Part shown: positions 62,974-64,000 of the stretch, in pieces
How the letters are laid out: the number at the start of each line of letters is the position of its first letter
How positions within the stretch are numbered: position 1 is the first letter of the stretch
Origin: Oscillospiraceae bacterium
Lineage (GTDB): Bacteria; Bacillota; Clostridia; WRLR01
Direction: 5' to 3'
Length of the DNA stretch: 64,000 bases
Assembly: GCA_009777515.1 (NCBI GenBank)
Contig: WRLR01000005.1
Location: 1 to 64,000, forward strand
Notes under the pieces: generated by a model
Told to the model about the DNA's origin: nothing
Seen by the model: the letters and a program-made list of their open reading frames with translations, nothing else
Database searches by the model: none
Position numbers and translations under genes: made by a program

Positions 62974-63657
62974 TTAGTTGTTTTCCAAGCCAAAATGGCG
63001 TTCCAGCGCGCGCTGGGTGGACGCGACCGTGCTGGTTTTCGTCCGCATTATATAGAACAAGCCGCTGCTTTTTACATCGTCGATGGTTCTTTGGGCGCCA
63101 AATCTGAACACATTTTTCATGTTTTCCAAAGCCATTTCCGGTTCTTTCAACCGCATAATGGCTTCATAGATGTCCCGGTGGTCGTCCCTGTCGAAATAGT
63201 CCTCCGCGATCAGCTCGGGCGGCGCGAGCAGGCATGCGATCCTGTCGGGCGGGGCCAATTGTTTAACCAGCTCACACGTGAGCCCGGACAGGCCGATATC
63301 CGCCACGACAGTGTTTTGCTGCGCATATTTGATAAGCTCGATAATGGCGTATTCGAAATACTCCTTATATCCTTGCTCGAGGGAATCGTTATATTCCTCC
63401 GGCGGCCTGTTGAAATGGCGCTCCCAATCATAGCCTTGGCTTTGCGATTGAGTGTTATCCGGCGAGTTTTTATGCCGTTCGTCGCATATGCTTTGCCAGT
63501 GCGCGAAATTTTCTTCGTGATAATTATCGTTGAAATGCGTAAACCCGTATTTTTGCGCCAACGCGGCGGCCATAGTCGTTTTGCCGCCGCAGGCTGTGCC
63601 GACCAAAAAATAGACGTTTTGCAAATTGAACCTTAAAATATCTTCCGAAATATTCAT
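62974..63657 (-). CDS. P-loop NTPase, small-molecule kinase-like
   Basis: The 227-residue protein opens with FLVGTACGGKTTMAAALAQKYGF, a P-loop with the GxxxxGKT pattern (G20 to T27), as in shikimate or adenylate kinase-like enzymes. HFNDNYHEENFAHW and VVADIGLSGLTCELVKQLAPPDRIACLLAPPELIAEDYF follow. The lid or substrate region is unlike named kinases, so the acceptor is unknown. It ends about 140 bases from the giant MerR promoter. Confidence 0.65.
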   Translation of the reverse strand: MNISEDILRFNLQNVYFLVGTACGGKTTMAAALAQKYGFTHFNDNYHEENFAHWQSICDERHKNSPDNTQSQSQGYDWERHFNRPPEEYNDSLEQGYKEYFEYAIIELIKYAQQNTVVADIGLSGLTCELVKQLAPPDRIACLLAPPELIAEDYFDRDDHRDIYEAIMRLKEPEMALENMKNVFRFGAQRTIDDVKSSGLFYIMRTKTSTVASTQRALERHFGLENN

Positions 63658-63669
63658 TAAAAACCTTTT

Positions 63670-64000
63670 TTATATATTTTCGATTTGGAGGGGCGCGTCG
63701 ACAAATACCGTCAATGCGCGGGGCAGCACCTCCACGTCGAGTGGGAGGGGCAGGCCCGCCTCGCCGTCCTGGGTGGTCAAGAGCGGGTGCGGGCTGGTAA
63801 ACTTGAAGCGGCGGGCGCTCATACGCTTGAACCAGCGCCCGTCCTCGATGTTTTCACGGTTGATGATCTCCAGCAGCAGGCCGGGGAGATCGAGCGGCGG
63901 AACGTCCCGGATCAACAGCAGATCCATGCAGCCGTCCATCATACTGGCCTTTGGGTAAAGATTGGCCAGCCCCGCCGCCTGGCTGCCGTTTATCAACAGA
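63670..64000 (-). CDS. diacylglycerol kinase-family lipid kinase, C-terminal part (cut by window end)
   Basis: The visible 109 residues end the gene; the frame stays open to the right edge. NGSQAAGLANLYPKASMMDGCMDLLLIRDV matches the C-terminal NG..GGG..P.A...DG.LD pattern of YegS/BmrU-type lipid kinases. SARRFKFTSPHPLLTTQDGEAGLPLPLDVEVLPRALTVFV matches their last beta strands. The catalytic N-terminal domain is outside the window. It would phosphorylate a lipid such as diacylglycerol at the membrane. Confidence 0.75.
   Translation of the reverse strand, partial: LLINGSQAAGLANLYPKASMMDGCMDLLLIRDVPPLDLPGLLLEIINRENIEDGRWFKRMSARRFKFTSPHPLLTTQDGEAGLPLPLDVEVLPRALTVFVDAPLQIENI

Overview
The window reads as a chromosomal segment of a Gram-positive, anaerobe-like member of the Firmicutes (Clostridia type). 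The signs are strong GGAGG-type ribosome binding sites with some GTG and TTG starts, S-layer-homology (SLH) surface proteins, lipoprotein sugar-binding proteins with LplB/YtcP-type permeases and no dedicated ATPase, a BlaI/BlaR1-type regulator pair, an ECF sigma factor followed by a membrane partner, and a YuaF/flotillin operon. Base composition is mosaic: about 17-27 kb and 43-48 kb are GC-rich, while 31-39 kb is AT-rich. I recognise no rRNA, tRNA, CRISPR array or intact transposon.

0-15.5 kb is a signalling and surface region. It holds the tail of an AAA/DUF4143 ATPase, a phospholipase C-like protein, a GNAT enzyme, an ANT(6)-like nucleotidyltransferase and a nitroreductase-like protein. 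Then come a secreted beta-helix protein, a BlaR1-like sensor protease with its BlaI-like repressor, an ECF sigma/membrane partner pair, an OmpR-type response regulator/histidine kinase/exported protein operon, a small lipoprotein and an HD hydrolase. The most striking local system is at 3.7-8.1 kb. The beta-helix protein ends in two copies of a roughly 68-residue domain, and the BlaR1-like sensor ends in a related domain where BlaR1 would carry its penicillin-binding domain. The promoters of both transcription units carry the same GTCGAA-N4-ATTAGAC operator-like element over near-consensus promoters. I infer a small regulon in which sensor and secreted target may recognise the same ligand.

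15.6-27 kb is a GC-rich catabolic region with two enolase-superfamily enzymes, a DUF362 protein, a uroporphyrinogen-decarboxylase-family protein, and a three-gene run of ADP-ribosylglycohydrolase-family, SDR and VOC proteins. An orphan DNA methyltransferase sits among them. Several intergenic gaps hold tandem arrays or palindromes, and two arrays begin exactly at a stop codon. 27.2-31 kb is a four-gene operon: MFS-like protein, small membrane protein, and two SH3-like extracellular proteins anchored in different ways.

31-42.7 kb contains an iron-type alcohol dehydrogenase and two convergent ABC sugar-import cassettes, one followed by a membrane-bound AraC-type regulator. 42.8-48.5 kb is an NfeD/YuaF-like, flotillin and YfhO operon. 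48.6-64 kb holds a small ABM-like protein, a HEAT-like protein, a Fic enzyme, a protein with a C39-like fold, flavodoxin, a 1207-residue SLH beta-helix protein, two methyltransferases, a second AAA/DUF4143 ATPase, a GNAT enzyme, a giant 918-residue MerR fusion, a P-loop kinase-like protein and the end of a diacylglycerol-kinase-like gene. A recurring oddity is short tandem duplication, both between genes and inside linkers of otherwise ordinary signalling and membrane proteins.
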